The notes under the pieces are model-generated. The model searched no databases and was not told the DNA's origin. It was given only the letters and a program-made list of their open reading frames with translations. The position numbers and the translations under genes were made by a program. Below, piece by piece: positions 7,291 through 15,494 of a stretch of 34,879 nt of DNA. This DNA is from Pseudomonadota bacterium. Lineage in GTDB: Bacteria > Myxococcota_A > Polyangia > Polyangiales > JAFGIB01. Within the stretch, counting starts at the first letter, position 1. Every line of letters begins with the position of its first letter. The stretch is from contig JADGRE010000036.1 in NCBI GenBank assembly GCA_017881185.1, positions 1-34,879 on the forward strand, given 5' to 3'.

Positions 7291-8147
7291 ACCTCGACGC
7301 GGACTTGGAGCTGCAGAAGCCAGCCGGCTACCGCGCGCCGCGCATCACGGCTGGGCGCGTGAGCGAGCTGCTCGCGTGCATGCTCGACTTGGTCGCGCCG
7401 GACGATACCGTGCTCACCGACGCCTGGCGCGGACCGCTGCCAGAAGGCACGCGCGTGCAGCTGTTCTGTCCGACACCGAACGCGCTCGCGCGAGTCCAGG
7501 CGCTGGGGTTGCTGCCCGGGTCCGCGCCGCCACTGGCGGTGCTGCGAGAAGTGAACAGTCGACGCTTCTGCGCGGCGCTCGGACACGGCCTGCCAGGATC
7601 GCAATTCGTGCACGACATGGCCACGCTCGAGCAGCAGCTGCGGCAGCCTGCGTTTACCGGCAGCCACCTGCTCAAGCGTGAGTTCTCGTTTGCGGGTCGC
7701 GAACAACGTCGCGTGCACGGCGGTGCGCTCGACGACTCGACGCGAGGTTTCTGTGCGCGCAGCTTCTCACGCGCCGAGGGTGTGCAGGTGGAGCCTTTGG
7801 TGGAGCGCCTGGCCGACTTCTCGCGCCACGGCTACTTGCTGCGCAGTGGCAAGCTGCTGGTCGGCGCCACGCGCGAGCAACGCTGCGACGCCTTTGGACG
7901 TTACCTCGGCACGTCGACGGAAGTGGCGAGGGTGACCGGCGTCGAAGACGAAGCGCTCGTCGCCGAGCTGAACAAGACTGCGGTCGCACTCAGCGCTGCC
8001 GGCTACTTCGGCCCCTTCGGCATCGATGCTTTTCGTTATCGATCACCCACCGGCGCGGACGCGTTCAACCCGCGCTGCGAGATCAACGCGCGCTTCACCA
8101 TGGGCTACCCGCGGGCGCTGCTCGAGGATGCGCTGACGCAAGAGTGA
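7263..8147 (+). CDS. ATP-grasp family ligase-like protein
   Basis: A 294-residue protein with features of an ATP-grasp enzyme, which activates a carboxylate as acyl-phosphate and joins it to an amine or thiol. Lys138 in LLKREFSF fits the ATP-binding lysine, and Glu177 lies in the hinge. The metal-binding set is Asp255 (FGIDAF) and Glu273 with Asn275 in RCEINARFTMGY, close to the family's ExN. The N-terminal 130 residues are a divergent pre-ATP-grasp region. ATG 7263 follows GGAG closely and overlaps the end of the DUF455 gene by 28 nt, so the two are coupled. Substrates are unknown; peptide or amino-acid ligation is a guess. Confidence 0.75.
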   Translation: MATRIAWLLNLDADLELQKPAGYRAPRITAGRVSELLACMLDLVAPDDTVLTDAWRGPLPEGTRVQLFCPTPNALARVQALGLLPGSAPPLAVLREVNSRRFCAALGHGLPGSQFVHDMATLEQQLRQPAFTGSHLLKREFSFAGREQRRVHGGALDDSTRGFCARSFSRAEGVQVEPLVERLADFSRHGYLLRSGKLLVGATREQRCDAFGRYLGTSTEVARVTGVEDEALVAELNKTAVALSAAGYFGPFGIDAFRYRSPTGADAFNPRCEINARFTMGYPRALLEDALTQE

Positions 8148-8181
8148 GCAGCGCTTCGTCTGGTCAAGCACAACGGACATC

Positions 8182-8202
8182 AAAAGGGTGACGCGTCGCC
8201 CC
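8182..8202 (-). terminator. Intrinsic terminator of the monooxygenase-hydrolase operon
   Basis: Read on the minus strand, GGGCGACGCGTCACCC folds into a compact GC-rich hairpin (six to seven pairs including one G-T) and is followed at once by TTTTG. It lies about 65 nt beyond the hydrolase stop, in the right orientation. Confidence 0.55.
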
Positions 8203-8266
8203 ACATTGTACGACCCGGTCGTCGCGCGCATGCTCCGCGGGGTGCCGCGATCTGCCGCGGCGGCGA

Positions 8267-9079
8267 CTACGCGACCAGCGTGCGGCGCAGCAGCTGCAGC
8301 GTTCGCAGCAGCGAGTCGCGCGTCGCGTCGATGTCGTAGGAAGGCCGGGTGTCGTTGAAGAATGCGTGGTGCGCACCCTTGTAGACGATGCTCTCGAAGC
8401 GTGCACCTGCCGCCTGCATCGCCTGCTCATAGGCCGGCAGCTGCGCCATCAGACGCTGGTCGAGGCTGCCGTGAAAGGCCAGCACGGGACAGGCGATCTT
8501 CGACATGAGCTCGGCCGCCGGTGCACTGCCGTAAAAGACGACGGCTGCAGCCAGCTGTGGATCGTGACACGCGAGGCGTCCCGCCAGCCCGCCGCCCATG
8601 CAGAAGCCGATCGCTGCGATCTTCGATCCGCGCGTGACTTCGCACTCGGCACGCAGCCAATGACTCGCTGCGAGCAGCTTCGGCATGAACGCGTCGAGCC
8701 GGGTCACGCTGGTCAGGATGGCGGCCATCGTGGCTTCGATGCGCACACGCTCGGCCTCGGGCCGCTGCGCGAGCGCCGCCGCACGGGCTTTGCCGTCCGC
8801 AAAGAACGTGGGTGAAAGGTTCAGGAGCGCCTGCGTCTCGGCAAGACGTTCGGCGCTGAGCTCGGGGGCGCGCTCGCCTGCGGTCGAGAAGAGATCCGGC
8901 GCGAGCGCAGCGTAGCCTGCGTTCGCAAAGCGCCGCGTCAGGTCTTGGATGTGCGCGTCGACTCCCCACGCTTCTTGCAGCACGAGCAGCGCGGGAAGGG
9001 GCGTCTTCGCACGCGTGGGGTACGCAAGGTAGCCGCTCTCGGCGTCGCCATAGCGGACGTGGCTGGTCGTCAGGCTCAT
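8267..9079 (-). CDS. Dienelactone hydrolase family protein
   Basis: A 270-residue alpha/beta hydrolase of the dienelactone hydrolase group. The nucleophile is a cysteine, Cys160 in GFCMGGG, as in classic DLH; the triad is completed by Asp207 (HGSLDQ) and His238 (GAHHAFFND). Glu36 in QEAWG matches the conserved Glu that controls the resting thiol. Family members open lactones such as dienelactone. ATG 9079 has a near-perfect AGGAGGT about 5 nt upstream, overlapping the stop of the preceding monooxygenase gene. The pair therefore forms an operon in which the hydrolase could act on the monooxygenase's ester or lactone product. Confidence 0.9.
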   Translation of the reverse strand: MSLTTSHVRYGDAESGYLAYPTRAKTPLPALLVLQEAWGVDAHIQDLTRRFANAGYAALAPDLFSTAGERAPELSAERLAETQALLNLSPTFFADGKARAAALAQRPEAERVRIEATMAAILTSVTRLDAFMPKLLAASHWLRAECEVTRGSKIAAIGFCMGGGLAGRLACHDPQLAAAVVFYGSAPAAELMSKIACPVLAFHGSLDQRLMAQLPAYEQAMQAAGARFESIVYKGAHHAFFNDTRPSYDIDATRDSLLRTLQLLRRTLVA

Positions 9080-9089
9080 TGCGACCTCC

Positions 9090-10595
9090 TCATTGCGCCG
9101 CGGCTGCGCTGCCCACTGTGCGTGGCTCGCCGGCGAATTCGAGTGCGCGGTCGTCGAACGACCCATAGCGGAGCAAGAGCAGATCGAGCGCGTAGTTCTG
9201 GTACAGCCGCCACGGTCGCTTGGAGCCCTGCTTGGGAAAGAGCTCGAGCGAGCGCTGCACGTAGCCCGAGGAAAAATCGATCCACGGTTCGGCGGTGACC
9301 GACCCGTCACGCACGCGGGGCGTGCACTTGCGGTAGTGATGGTCGTCCATGTACTGCAGCAGCCGGCACAGGTACTCGCAGGTGAGGTCGCACTTCAGCG
9401 TCCACGAGGCATTGGTGTAGCCGATGCACGACGCGAGGTTGGGCAGGTCGCTGTACATCATGCCCTTGTAGCGGAAGGTGTTCGGCAGCTCGACACGCTG
9501 CCCATCGACGAAGATCGTCAAGCCACCGATCGGCTCGAGCTTGAGGCCAGTCGCAGTCACGATCAAATCGGCCTGTAGCTCCGCACCCGAGCGCAGCTGG
9601 ATGCCGTGTTCGGTGAAGCGCTCGATGTGATCGGTCACCACGCTGGCCTGCCCGCCGGCAATGGCGTCGAAGAAATCGCCGTCGGGCGCCAGGCAGACGC
9701 GTTGGTCCCAAGGTTTGTAGCGCGGCGTGAAGTGAGTCTCCACGTCGTAGTCGGGGCCGAGCGCATCGCGCACACCTTTGATGATCACGCGCTTGACCAG
9801 CTCGGGCTTCCACTTGGAGATCGCGAAGAAGTACATGCCGAAGAGCACGTTCTTCCAACGCACGAGGCTGTACGCCAGGCGCGCCGGCAGCACGCTGCGC
9901 AGCCAGTCGGCAACGCGATCTTTCGCGGGCAACGCCACGATGTACGTGGGCGAGCGCTGCAGCATGGTGACGTGCGCCGCGGTCTTCGCCATGGAAGGCA
10001 CGAGCGTCACGGCCGTTGCGCCGCTGCCGATGACCACCACGCGCTTGCCGGCGTAGTCGATGTCGGGCGTCCAGTGTTGCGGATGCACGATACGACCCTT
10101 GAATGCCTCCGCGCCGGTAAACTCCGGCGTGTAGCCGCTCGCGTAGCTGTAGTACCCGCTGCACATGAACAGGAAGCTGCAGGTGATGCGTACGTTGCTG
10201 CGCTCGGGAGCGTGCTCGGCTTGCAGCGTCCAGCGCGAGTCGGCCGTGGACCAGCTGGCACGCTTGAGTTGGTGATCGAAACGGATCTTCTGGTCGATGC
10301 CGTTGTCGCGCGCGGTTTCAGTCACGTACTCGAGAATGGACGGGCCATCGGCGATGGCCTTGGGCTGGGTCCACGGCTTGAACGAGTAGCCCAGTGTGTA
10401 CATGTCCGAGTCCGAGCGGATGCCAGGATAGCGAAACAGGTCCCAGGTGCCGCCCAGACGGCTGCGTTGCTCGAGGATCGCGTAGCGCTTGCCGGGACAC
10501 TTGTGTTGCAGGTGATAGGCGGCGCCGATACCCGAGAGGCCGGCGCCCACGATCACGACATCGAAGTGTTCCACGGGCGCCTCAGAGCTCGGCAT
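9090..10595 (-). CDS. Baeyer-Villiger-type flavin monooxygenase
   Basis: A 501-residue NADPH- and FAD-dependent monooxygenase. GAGLSGIG at 17-24 binds FAD, the Baeyer-Villiger fingerprint FxGxxxHxxxW is exact (FKGRIVHPQHW, 165-175), and GSGATA near 190 binds NADPH. Type I enzymes of this kind insert an oxygen atom next to a ketone, giving an ester or lactone, or oxidise heteroatoms. The frame is open upstream to 10775, but the conserved region begins just after ATG 10595; the ribosome binding site is weak. It is followed after 10 nt by the dienelactone hydrolase-like gene. The substrate is unknown. Confidence 0.92.
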   Translation of the reverse strand: MPSSEAPVEHFDVVIVGAGLSGIGAAYHLQHKCPGKRYAILEQRSRLGGTWDLFRYPGIRSDSDMYTLGYSFKPWTQPKAIADGPSILEYVTETARDNGIDQKIRFDHQLKRASWSTADSRWTLQAEHAPERSNVRITCSFLFMCSGYYSYASGYTPEFTGAEAFKGRIVHPQHWTPDIDYAGKRVVVIGSGATAVTLVPSMAKTAAHVTMLQRSPTYIVALPAKDRVADWLRSVLPARLAYSLVRWKNVLFGMYFFAISKWKPELVKRVIIKGVRDALGPDYDVETHFTPRYKPWDQRVCLAPDGDFFDAIAGGQASVVTDHIERFTEHGIQLRSGAELQADLIVTATGLKLEPIGGLTIFVDGQRVELPNTFRYKGMMYSDLPNLASCIGYTNASWTLKCDLTCEYLCRLLQYMDDHHYRKCTPRVRDGSVTAEPWIDFSSGYVQRSLELFPKQGSKRPWRLYQNYALDLLLLRYGSFDDRALEFAGEPRTVGSAAAAQ

Positions 10596-10735
10596 GCCAG
10601 CTTCGTGCGACACGGTAGTACACCGAGGCTCGCACGAACGCGCTGAGCGTGTAAACCTGCGCACGCCCTGCAGTTCGGACCAGTTCCGGCGCGCCTGCGC
10701 GAGGAGTGGTACGCTTGCTGCCGCGCCCGGTTCCC

Positions 10736-11593
10736 ATGTCCACCGGCAAATCCGAGCTCGCCCGGACCGTGTCACGGCGCCAGATGTACGTGCTGGCGGC
10801 GGTCTGCTTGGCTGCTGGCGCGCCGCTCGGCATGCTCGCGCTGCGTGCCATGGTCGCGCGGCAGGCGCCCACCATCGAGTGGCTGGAGCACGAGCTCGTG
10901 GGCGACCGCGTGCTGTATCTCTACCTTGGCTTCGCCAGCGCGCTCGTGTTCGGCGTGGTCGGCTTCGTGCTCGGAGGGTTCGAGGATCGCCTCGAGCGCT
11001 TGTCGGCGATCGATCCGCTGACCGAGTTGATGAACCGCCGGCGCTTCACCGAGCTCGTCGATACCGAAATCGCGCGCGCGATTCGCTATGGCAAGCCGCT
11101 CTCGTTCTTGCTGATCGACGTCGACGATTTCAAGCACATCAACGACGCCTACGGGCACGTCGCGGGCGACACCGCGTTGCGGGCCATCGCCGACTGTCTA
11201 CGTTCCAACTGTCGCGTGAGCGACACGCCTTCGCGCTACGGCGGCGACGAGTTCGCCGTGCTACTCACCGAAACTGGCCAGCAAGATGCCGAGCGCTTCG
11301 CCGAACGCTTGACCTCGCAGTTGCGCGAGTCCACGCCGTACGTGCAGGGCGCGAAGCCGCCCACGCTCTCCATCGGCATCGCCGAGCTGCATATCGGAGA
11401 CGCTGCGGAAATCCGTCAGCTGGTTCGCAGGGCGGACACTGCGCTCTACGAAGCCAAGCACCTAGGCCGCAATCGCACGAGCATTGCGCCGCCGCCGGGC
11501 TCCACGCCTTCGCCGCCTTCGCCGCGTGCGTCAAGTGCCGAGTCCGTCGCCTTCGTCGGCGCAGATGCCGACCCGATTCAGTCGAAGAAGTAG
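10736..11593 (+). CDS. Membrane-anchored diguanylate cyclase (GGDEF)
   Basis: A 285-residue protein that should make cyclic di-GMP from two GTP. Two membrane helices are predicted at about 18-40 and 58-81, with a short loop between them, then a complete GGDEF domain: DPLTELMNRR at 93-102, the metal-binding IDVDDFKHIND near 127-137, and the active-site GGDEF at 169-173. The inhibitory I-site RxxD is present as RVSD (160-163), exactly five residues ahead, so product inhibition is likely. No sensor domain is seen beyond the membrane hairpin. An in-frame GTG at 10706 would add ten residues; ATG 10736 is preferred. The 3' end overlaps the convergent Fe-S gene by 16 nt. Confidence 0.92.
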   Translation: MSTGKSELARTVSRRQMYVLAAVCLAAGAPLGMLALRAMVARQAPTIEWLEHELVGDRVLYLYLGFASALVFGVVGFVLGGFEDRLERLSAIDPLTELMNRRRFTELVDTEIARAIRYGKPLSFLLIDVDDFKHINDAYGHVAGDTALRAIADCLRSNCRVSDTPSRYGGDEFAVLLTETGQQDAERFAERLTSQLRESTPYVQGAKPPTLSIGIAELHIGDAAEIRQLVRRADTALYEAKHLGRNRTSIAPPPGSTPSPPSPRASSAESVAFVGADADPIQSKK

Positions 11594-12645
11594 AAGAAGC
11601 GCGGGCGCGTGCCGAGCTCTTCCTTGAACACGTAGACGCGCTTGTCGGCGATGATGCGTCGCACTTCGCTGTTGGGGTCGAGCAGGTTGCCGAACTTGCG
11701 TGCGCCGGTGGGACACGCTTCCAGGCACGCCGGGTAACGACCCTCGCGCACACGGTGCAGACAGAAGTGGCACTTCTCGACCACGCCCACCGGGCGAATG
11801 CGATTGCTCAGCAGCCCCTGGTGAGGATTGATCTCGGAGGGGTGGAGCTCGGGCTCCGAGAAGTTGAAACGTCGCGCCCCGTAGGGGCATGCGGCCTCGC
11901 AGTAGCGGCAGCCGATGCACCAGTCGTAGTCGATGACCACGATGCCGTCTTTTTCCTTCCAAGTCGCGCCCACCGGGCAGGCGGTCACGCAGGGTGGGTT
12001 GTCGCATTGGTGGCACTGCACCGGCATGTAGTACTTGTCGGGGTTGGGCACGGTCCCCTCGTAGTACGCGTTGGCGTTCTCCACGCTCATCGTGCCCTTG
12101 TCGATCTCCAGCACGCGGATGTAGTGCATCTCCGGATTGCGCGAGCTGTTGTTCTCGGCCGCACACGCGTACTCGCAGCGCCGGCAACCGGTGCAGTACG
12201 AGAGGTTCAGCGCGTACGCGTACTCGACTCCCGGGATGGCCTGCGGGTCTTTGACCTCGACATCCACGCCGTAGCGCTCGCGTGCCTGTCGCTCGACACG
12301 CTCGATCAGCGCCTGCTTCTCCTGCGCATCGAGCTCTTTGTAGTGCTTCTGGCTGAACTCTTCCCAGCTCACCGAGGTGCTGGCACAGCCGCTGCCGCTC
12401 ACCGCCGCCGCGCCAGCCGTGGCCGCCGCCGCCGCCAGAAACGCGCGCCGAGAGCTCTGCATGTACTCGCCGCCGCGCACCAGCGCCGCGGCCAGCTCGT
12501 CCTTCTCTGCGTCGGGCACGCTGGCAGTCGCGCTGTTGGTGGCGCCTGGGTCGTCGACCGCGCCCGCGGGCGCGGCGACCTGGCTGCGTCCGCCGCCACT
12601 GCATCCGCAGCTACCCGACCCACAACCCGTTCGCTGCTCGCTCAT
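11578..12645 (-). CDS. Tat-exported 4Fe-4S dicluster-type electron-transfer protein
   Basis: A 355-residue protein carrying four [4Fe-4S] cluster motifs with all 16 cysteines: 151/154/157/161, 211/214/219/223, 243/246/249/253 and 292/295/307/311. This matches the HybA/DsrO/NrfC/TtrB class of electron-transfer subunits. A twin-arginine motif SRRAFLAAAAA at 65-75 sits behind an unusual 60-residue N-terminus with a Cys-rich patch (Cys8, Cys13, Cys15); SGSGC with Cys87 might be a lipobox. Such subunits normally pair with a molybdopterin catalytic subunit or an NrfD-like membrane quinone subunit, and neither is adjacent. ATG 12645 has AGGGGG upstream. The partner is unknown. Confidence 0.88.
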   Translation of the reverse strand: MSEQRTGCGSGSCGCSGGGRSQVAAPAGAVDDPGATNSATASVPDAEKDELAAALVRGGEYMQSSRRAFLAAAAATAGAAAVSGSGCASTSVSWEEFSQKHYKELDAQEKQALIERVERQARERYGVDVEVKDPQAIPGVEYAYALNLSYCTGCRRCEYACAAENNSSRNPEMHYIRVLEIDKGTMSVENANAYYEGTVPNPDKYYMPVQCHQCDNPPCVTACPVGATWKEKDGIVVIDYDWCIGCRYCEAACPYGARRFNFSEPELHPSEINPHQGLLSNRIRPVGVVEKCHFCLHRVREGRYPACLEACPTGARKFGNLLDPNSEVRRIIADKRVYVFKEELGTRPRFFYFFD

Positions 12646-12764
12646 GCGTGCGCCCCCTGTTGTGTACCTGGCACCTGACGTCGACCACCGTTACGTTACG
12701 GGAGTTTGGCGCCGCATGCCAGCGTCCCCTCGACGTCGCCCGAGCTTCCAGAGACACTGCCGCC

Positions 12765-12998
12765 GTGGAATTCGATTCAGAACAGCTGACTCTGCGCTTC
12801 GACAGCGGCGATGAGCTCGCGAGCTTCCACAAGGAGCTCACCATGCTGTTGCGCGAGGTGACGATCTCGGTCAGCTCGGCGACACCCGATGCCGAGCAGG
12901 CCCAGAAGCACGCGCGCGCGTTGCTCGACGAGTTTCAGACCACGGCGCGCTTCATCAGCCTGTTGCGTAAACAGCGCAGCGTGCCGCGCTCCATTTGA
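12765..12998 (+). CDS. Small hypothetical protein, 77 residues
   Basis: I do not recognise this protein. From GTG 12765 it reads VEFDSEQLTLRFDSGDELA, then a mostly helical, charged sequence ending QRSVPRSI. The first 15 residues suggest a beta-hairpin, and the rest two amphipathic helices. It has no cysteine, signal peptide or membrane segment. Base composition by codon position looks coding. The frame is open upstream to 12648 but that part looks like noise. There is only a weak ribosome binding site. It is divergent from the Fe-S gene and may share its promoter region. Confidence 0.5.
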   Translation: MEFDSEQLTLRFDSGDELASFHKELTMLLREVTISVSSATPDAEQAQKHARALLDEFQTTARFISLLRKQRSVPRSI

Positions 12999-13077
12999 AT
13001 CACGGGCAGCCGTGAAAGGTGGTCGAGCCGGAACACGAAGTGCCAGGCGTTGCTCACGCCGTCAGCACACACCGCAC

Positions 13078-13866
13078 TCAGTCGCGCACGAGCTGCTTGC
13101 ACGAAGCTACCGCCGGGCCGCTCGCATGCTCCGCGCAGTTGCGGAACGCGTTCTGTGCGTTTGGGCGGTCGTGCAATGCGTCGTAGGCCGAGCCGAGCAC
13201 GAGCCACGCGTCGGCGCGCCGCGGGTCGGTCTCGACAATCGCGCGGGCACGCTGCAGCGCTTCGCGGGGATTGCCGGCGTTCAAGCTGGCGAACGCCGCA
13301 CGCAGATCGTCTGGGCGCGCCTGCGGCGCCGAGTGTGGTGCCGCGCTAGCGACAGCCGCGTCGCGGCGCGCCCGCGCTGGATTGGCCGGCGCGCTCGGTG
13401 TCGTTGTTGCAGTGGTTGCTGCAATGGGTGTCGCAATCGACGGGCTAGCCACGGTTGTCGGGGCACTCTGCGCGACCACGGGGCGCGCCGTCACCGCCGG
13501 CACCGGGGCAACCAAGCCGGCTGCCGGCACGAGCGGCGTAAGCGGCGCAAGCGGCGCGAGCGCCGCAACCTGCCGAGGCGCGCTCGGGGTCGAGGTCTGC
13601 ACGCGGGCGTGCGTGGCGCCCCCCAGGAGCGCAAGCGCCGCGACCGAGCTTCCAAGCACGCCCAGGCCCGCAAACACGGCCCAACCCGCACGCTTTGGTA
13701 CGGCAGGCGGGGGTTCGTACTCTTGGGTCGGACCTGCCGCGAGCAGGTCGACGGGTGCCAATGAGTCCTGATTGTGGGATGCCCACGGCGAGATCGTCGC
13801 GCCCGGCTCGCCGTCCGCGTCAATCAGCTCCGAGCTGTCCAGCCACGGGATCTCGTCCTGCTGCAT
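13078..13866 (-). CDS. Membrane-anchored TPR-containing protein
   Basis: A 262-residue protein. The first 60 residues are acidic and cytoplasmic, one membrane helix spans about 61-83, then an Ala/Pro/Thr-rich linker runs to about 185. The C-terminus (about 187-260) is a short TPR-like pair: LRAAFASLNAGNPREALQRA and ADAWLVLGSAYDALHDR. TPRs bind protein partners. This low-complexity linker plus C-terminal TPR layout is common in myxobacterial membrane proteins of unknown role. Two cysteines (244 and 256) lie near the end. ATG 13866 is preceded by a CATAAT box. It is divergent from the thioredoxin-like gene. Confidence 0.75.
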   Translation of the reverse strand: MQQDEIPWLDSSELIDADGEPGATISPWASHNQDSLAPVDLLAAGPTQEYEPPPAVPKRAGWAVFAGLGVLGSSVAALALLGGATHARVQTSTPSAPRQVAALAPLAPLTPLVPAAGLVAPVPAVTARPVVAQSAPTTVASPSIATPIAATTATTTPSAPANPARARRDAAVASAAPHSAPQARPDDLRAAFASLNAGNPREALQRARAIVETDPRRADAWLVLGSAYDALHDRPNAQNAFRNCAEHASGPAVASCKQLVRD

Positions 13867-13874
13867 ACCCAGTA

Positions 13875-13911
13875 GGTGGCATTATGCGCACCTTTCGGTC
13901 GGACTGCCACC
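13875..13911. promoter_or_regulatory. Divergent promoter region with inverted repeat and -10 box
   Basis: GGTGGCA (13875-13881) is repeated inverted as TGCCACC (13905-13911). Overlapping the left arm, the minus strand reads CATAAT at 13886-13881, a plausible -10 box that would start transcription only about 8 nt before the ATG at 13866. The repeat may be an operator for the divergent TPR and thioredoxin genes. Confidence 0.35.
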
Positions 13912-13965
13912 GGACAAAATAGCAAATCAGTGCAAGCTCTCGGACACCACGGTGCTGTACCCGCC

Positions 13966-14499
13966 GTGGGTAGGGCGCAACCGGTGCAAACCGCAGCTCA
14001 ACAAGCGCAGCGCTCCCGCTTTTGGCCCGTCGTGCGCGACTTGGGCCTCGTCGTCCTGCTGTACGCGGGCGTGAGGGCCTACCAACACCGCGCCTTGCCG
14101 AGCGGCCCGGCGCCCGATCTGGCTGGCAGCGCGCCGTCCGGAGGCGAGCTCAGCCTGCGCAGCTATCGCGGCCGGCCCGTGCTGCTGCACTTCTGGGCGA
14201 GCTGGTGCGGGGTGTGCCAGCTGGAGCAGTCGAGCATCGTGGCGCTGGCGCAAGGGCTGCCGGTGCTCACGGTGGCCACGCAGTCCGGGACGCCCGAGCA
14301 GCTTCGGCTCTACGCGCAGCAGCATCACCTGGAGTTCCCCATCCTCACCGACGCCTCGGGTGCGCTGGCGCGGCGCTACGGCGTCACGGCTCTGCCCACG
14401 ACCTTCGTCCTCGACGCTGCAGGCCGCATTCGCCACGCCGAAGTCGGCTACACTACGCAGCTCGGCTTGCGGTTGCGGATGTGGCTCGCCGCGCGTTGA
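13966..14499 (+). CDS. Membrane-anchored thioredoxin-like protein (TlpA/ScsD type)
   Basis: A 177-residue thiol-disulfide oxidoreductase. One N-terminal membrane helix (about 20-36) anchors it with the catalytic domain outside. FWASWCGVCQLEQ holds the redox pair Cys81 and Cys84, and ALPTTF supplies the cis-proline Pro144. The spacing and the GxPxxxF-free short domain fit TlpA/ScsD-like periplasmic thioredoxins, which reduce or shuffle disulfides, for example in cytochrome c maturation or copper tolerance. The start is uncertain: GTG 13966 or GTG 13984, the latter preceded by TAGGGC. No cytochrome c maturation gene is nearby. Confidence 0.85.
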   Translation: MGRAQPVQTAAQQAQRSRFWPVVRDLGLVVLLYAGVRAYQHRALPSGPAPDLAGSAPSGGELSLRSYRGRPVLLHFWASWCGVCQLEQSSIVALAQGLPVLTVATQSGTPEQLRLYAQQHHLEFPILTDASGALARRYGVTALPTTFVLDAAGRIRHAEVGYTTQLGLRLRMWLAAR

Positions 14500-14509
14500 T
14501 GCATGTCCC

Positions 14510-14539
14510 GCTGGGGTGCCCCTCGGTCAGACCCCTAGC
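14510..14539. terminator. Hairpin between convergent genes
   Basis: GCTGGGGT pairs with ACCCCTAGC (one bulged base) across a 13-nt loop, in the 45-bp gap between the thioredoxin stop and the SDR stop. There is no T-run on either strand, so it may be a weak bidirectional terminator or a structured repeat. Its right half (14519-14541) is also part of a motif found at 130-152. Confidence 0.35.
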
Positions 14540-14544
14540 GCCGC

Positions 14545-15381
14545 TCAGCGCAGGTTGCGCTTGGCAAAGAAGGTGTTCGCGCGCTGATAGCCGGTGGGCA
14601 GCAGGCGCACGATCAGGTCCATCGCATGCGCGTCGGGGCCCACCAGCACGCGCCGTTGATTCTTCTTCACCGCGCGCAAGATGGTGCTCGCGGCCTGCGC
14701 GGCCGTGGTCACGAACATCTTCTCGAAGTTCTCTTTGCCCGACTTCTCGTCCTTCACCAGGAACCCGTTGAGGTTGTCGGAGAAACGGCTGTCGCGCGCG
14801 ATGTTGGTCTTGATACCGCCCGGGTGCACACAGGTCGCGCTGACCGCGCCACCCACGAGGTCGAGCTCTTGACGCAGCGCTTCGGTGAAGCCACGCACCG
14901 CGAATTTGGCGGCGTTGTACGTGCCGTTGCCGGGCACGGCGAGTATGCCGAAGATGCTCGAGATGTTGATGACGTGACCTTCGCCCGAGGCGCGCAAGAG
15001 CGGCAAGAACGCCTTGGTGCCGTACACCACGCCCCAGAAGTTGATGCCCATGATCCACTCGAAGTCTTCGTAGCTCACGCCCTCGATGGTGCTGCCCACC
15101 GCCACGCCGGCGTTGTTGAAGATCAGGTTCACCGAGCCGTGGTCCTTCACCACGGCATCCGCCCAGCCGTACACGGCGCGGCGATCGGCGACGTCGAGCT
15201 TGCTGGTGGTCACGCGCACGCCCAGCGCCTTCACCTGCGCCGCGGTCTCTTCTACGGTCGCCAGGTTGATGTCGCTGAGCGCCAGCCGTGCGCCTTCGCG
15301 CGCGAGCTGCAGCGCCAGCGCGCGACCGATACCCGAGCCCGCACCCGTGATCGCGGCGACCTTGTCTTTGAACGACTTCAT
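14545..15381 (-). CDS. Short-chain dehydrogenase/reductase
   Basis: A 278-residue classical SDR. TGAGSGIG at 12-19 is the cofactor motif; Asp37 at the end of the second strand suggests NAD(H) rather than NADP(H). NNAG is at 89-92, and the catalytic triad is Ser141, Tyr155 and Lys159. The C-terminal extension with PDAHAMDLIVRLLP matches SDRs often annotated near lipid and acetoin metabolism, but no substrate can be assigned. ATG 15381 follows GGAG with good spacing. The gene stands alone, convergent with the thioredoxin gene and divergent from the WD40-like lipoprotein gene. Confidence 0.93.
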   Translation of the reverse strand: MKSFKDKVAAITGAGSGIGRALALQLAREGARLALSDINLATVEETAAQVKALGVRVTTSKLDVADRRAVYGWADAVVKDHGSVNLIFNNAGVAVGSTIEGVSYEDFEWIMGINFWGVVYGTKAFLPLLRASGEGHVINISSIFGILAVPGNGTYNAAKFAVRGFTEALRQELDLVGGAVSATCVHPGGIKTNIARDSRFSDNLNGFLVKDEKSGKENFEKMFVTTAAQAASTILRAVKKNQRRVLVGPDAHAMDLIVRLLPTGYQRANTFFAKRNLR

Positions 15382-15494
15382 GAATCTTTCTCCAAGCGTG
15401 TACGCGCGCCCGCCAATGACTCGACACGCATAGTGTCAACGGAAACGCGGGCGCTCAACCCGTCTCGACGGACCGCCGCGAAGCGTCCATACTT

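Noticed and set aside
8235-8260. Paired CCGCGG sites near the end of the hydrolase gene
   Set aside because: CCGCGG is self-complementary and common in GC-rich DNA; the hairpin with a T-run at 8182-8202 is the better terminator.
10594-12678. Plus-strand open frame of 694 codons
   Set aside because: It runs antisense through the Fe-S gene and out of frame through the GGDEF gene. Its translation is Arg/His/Ala-rich with no domain, as expected for a GC-rich shadow.
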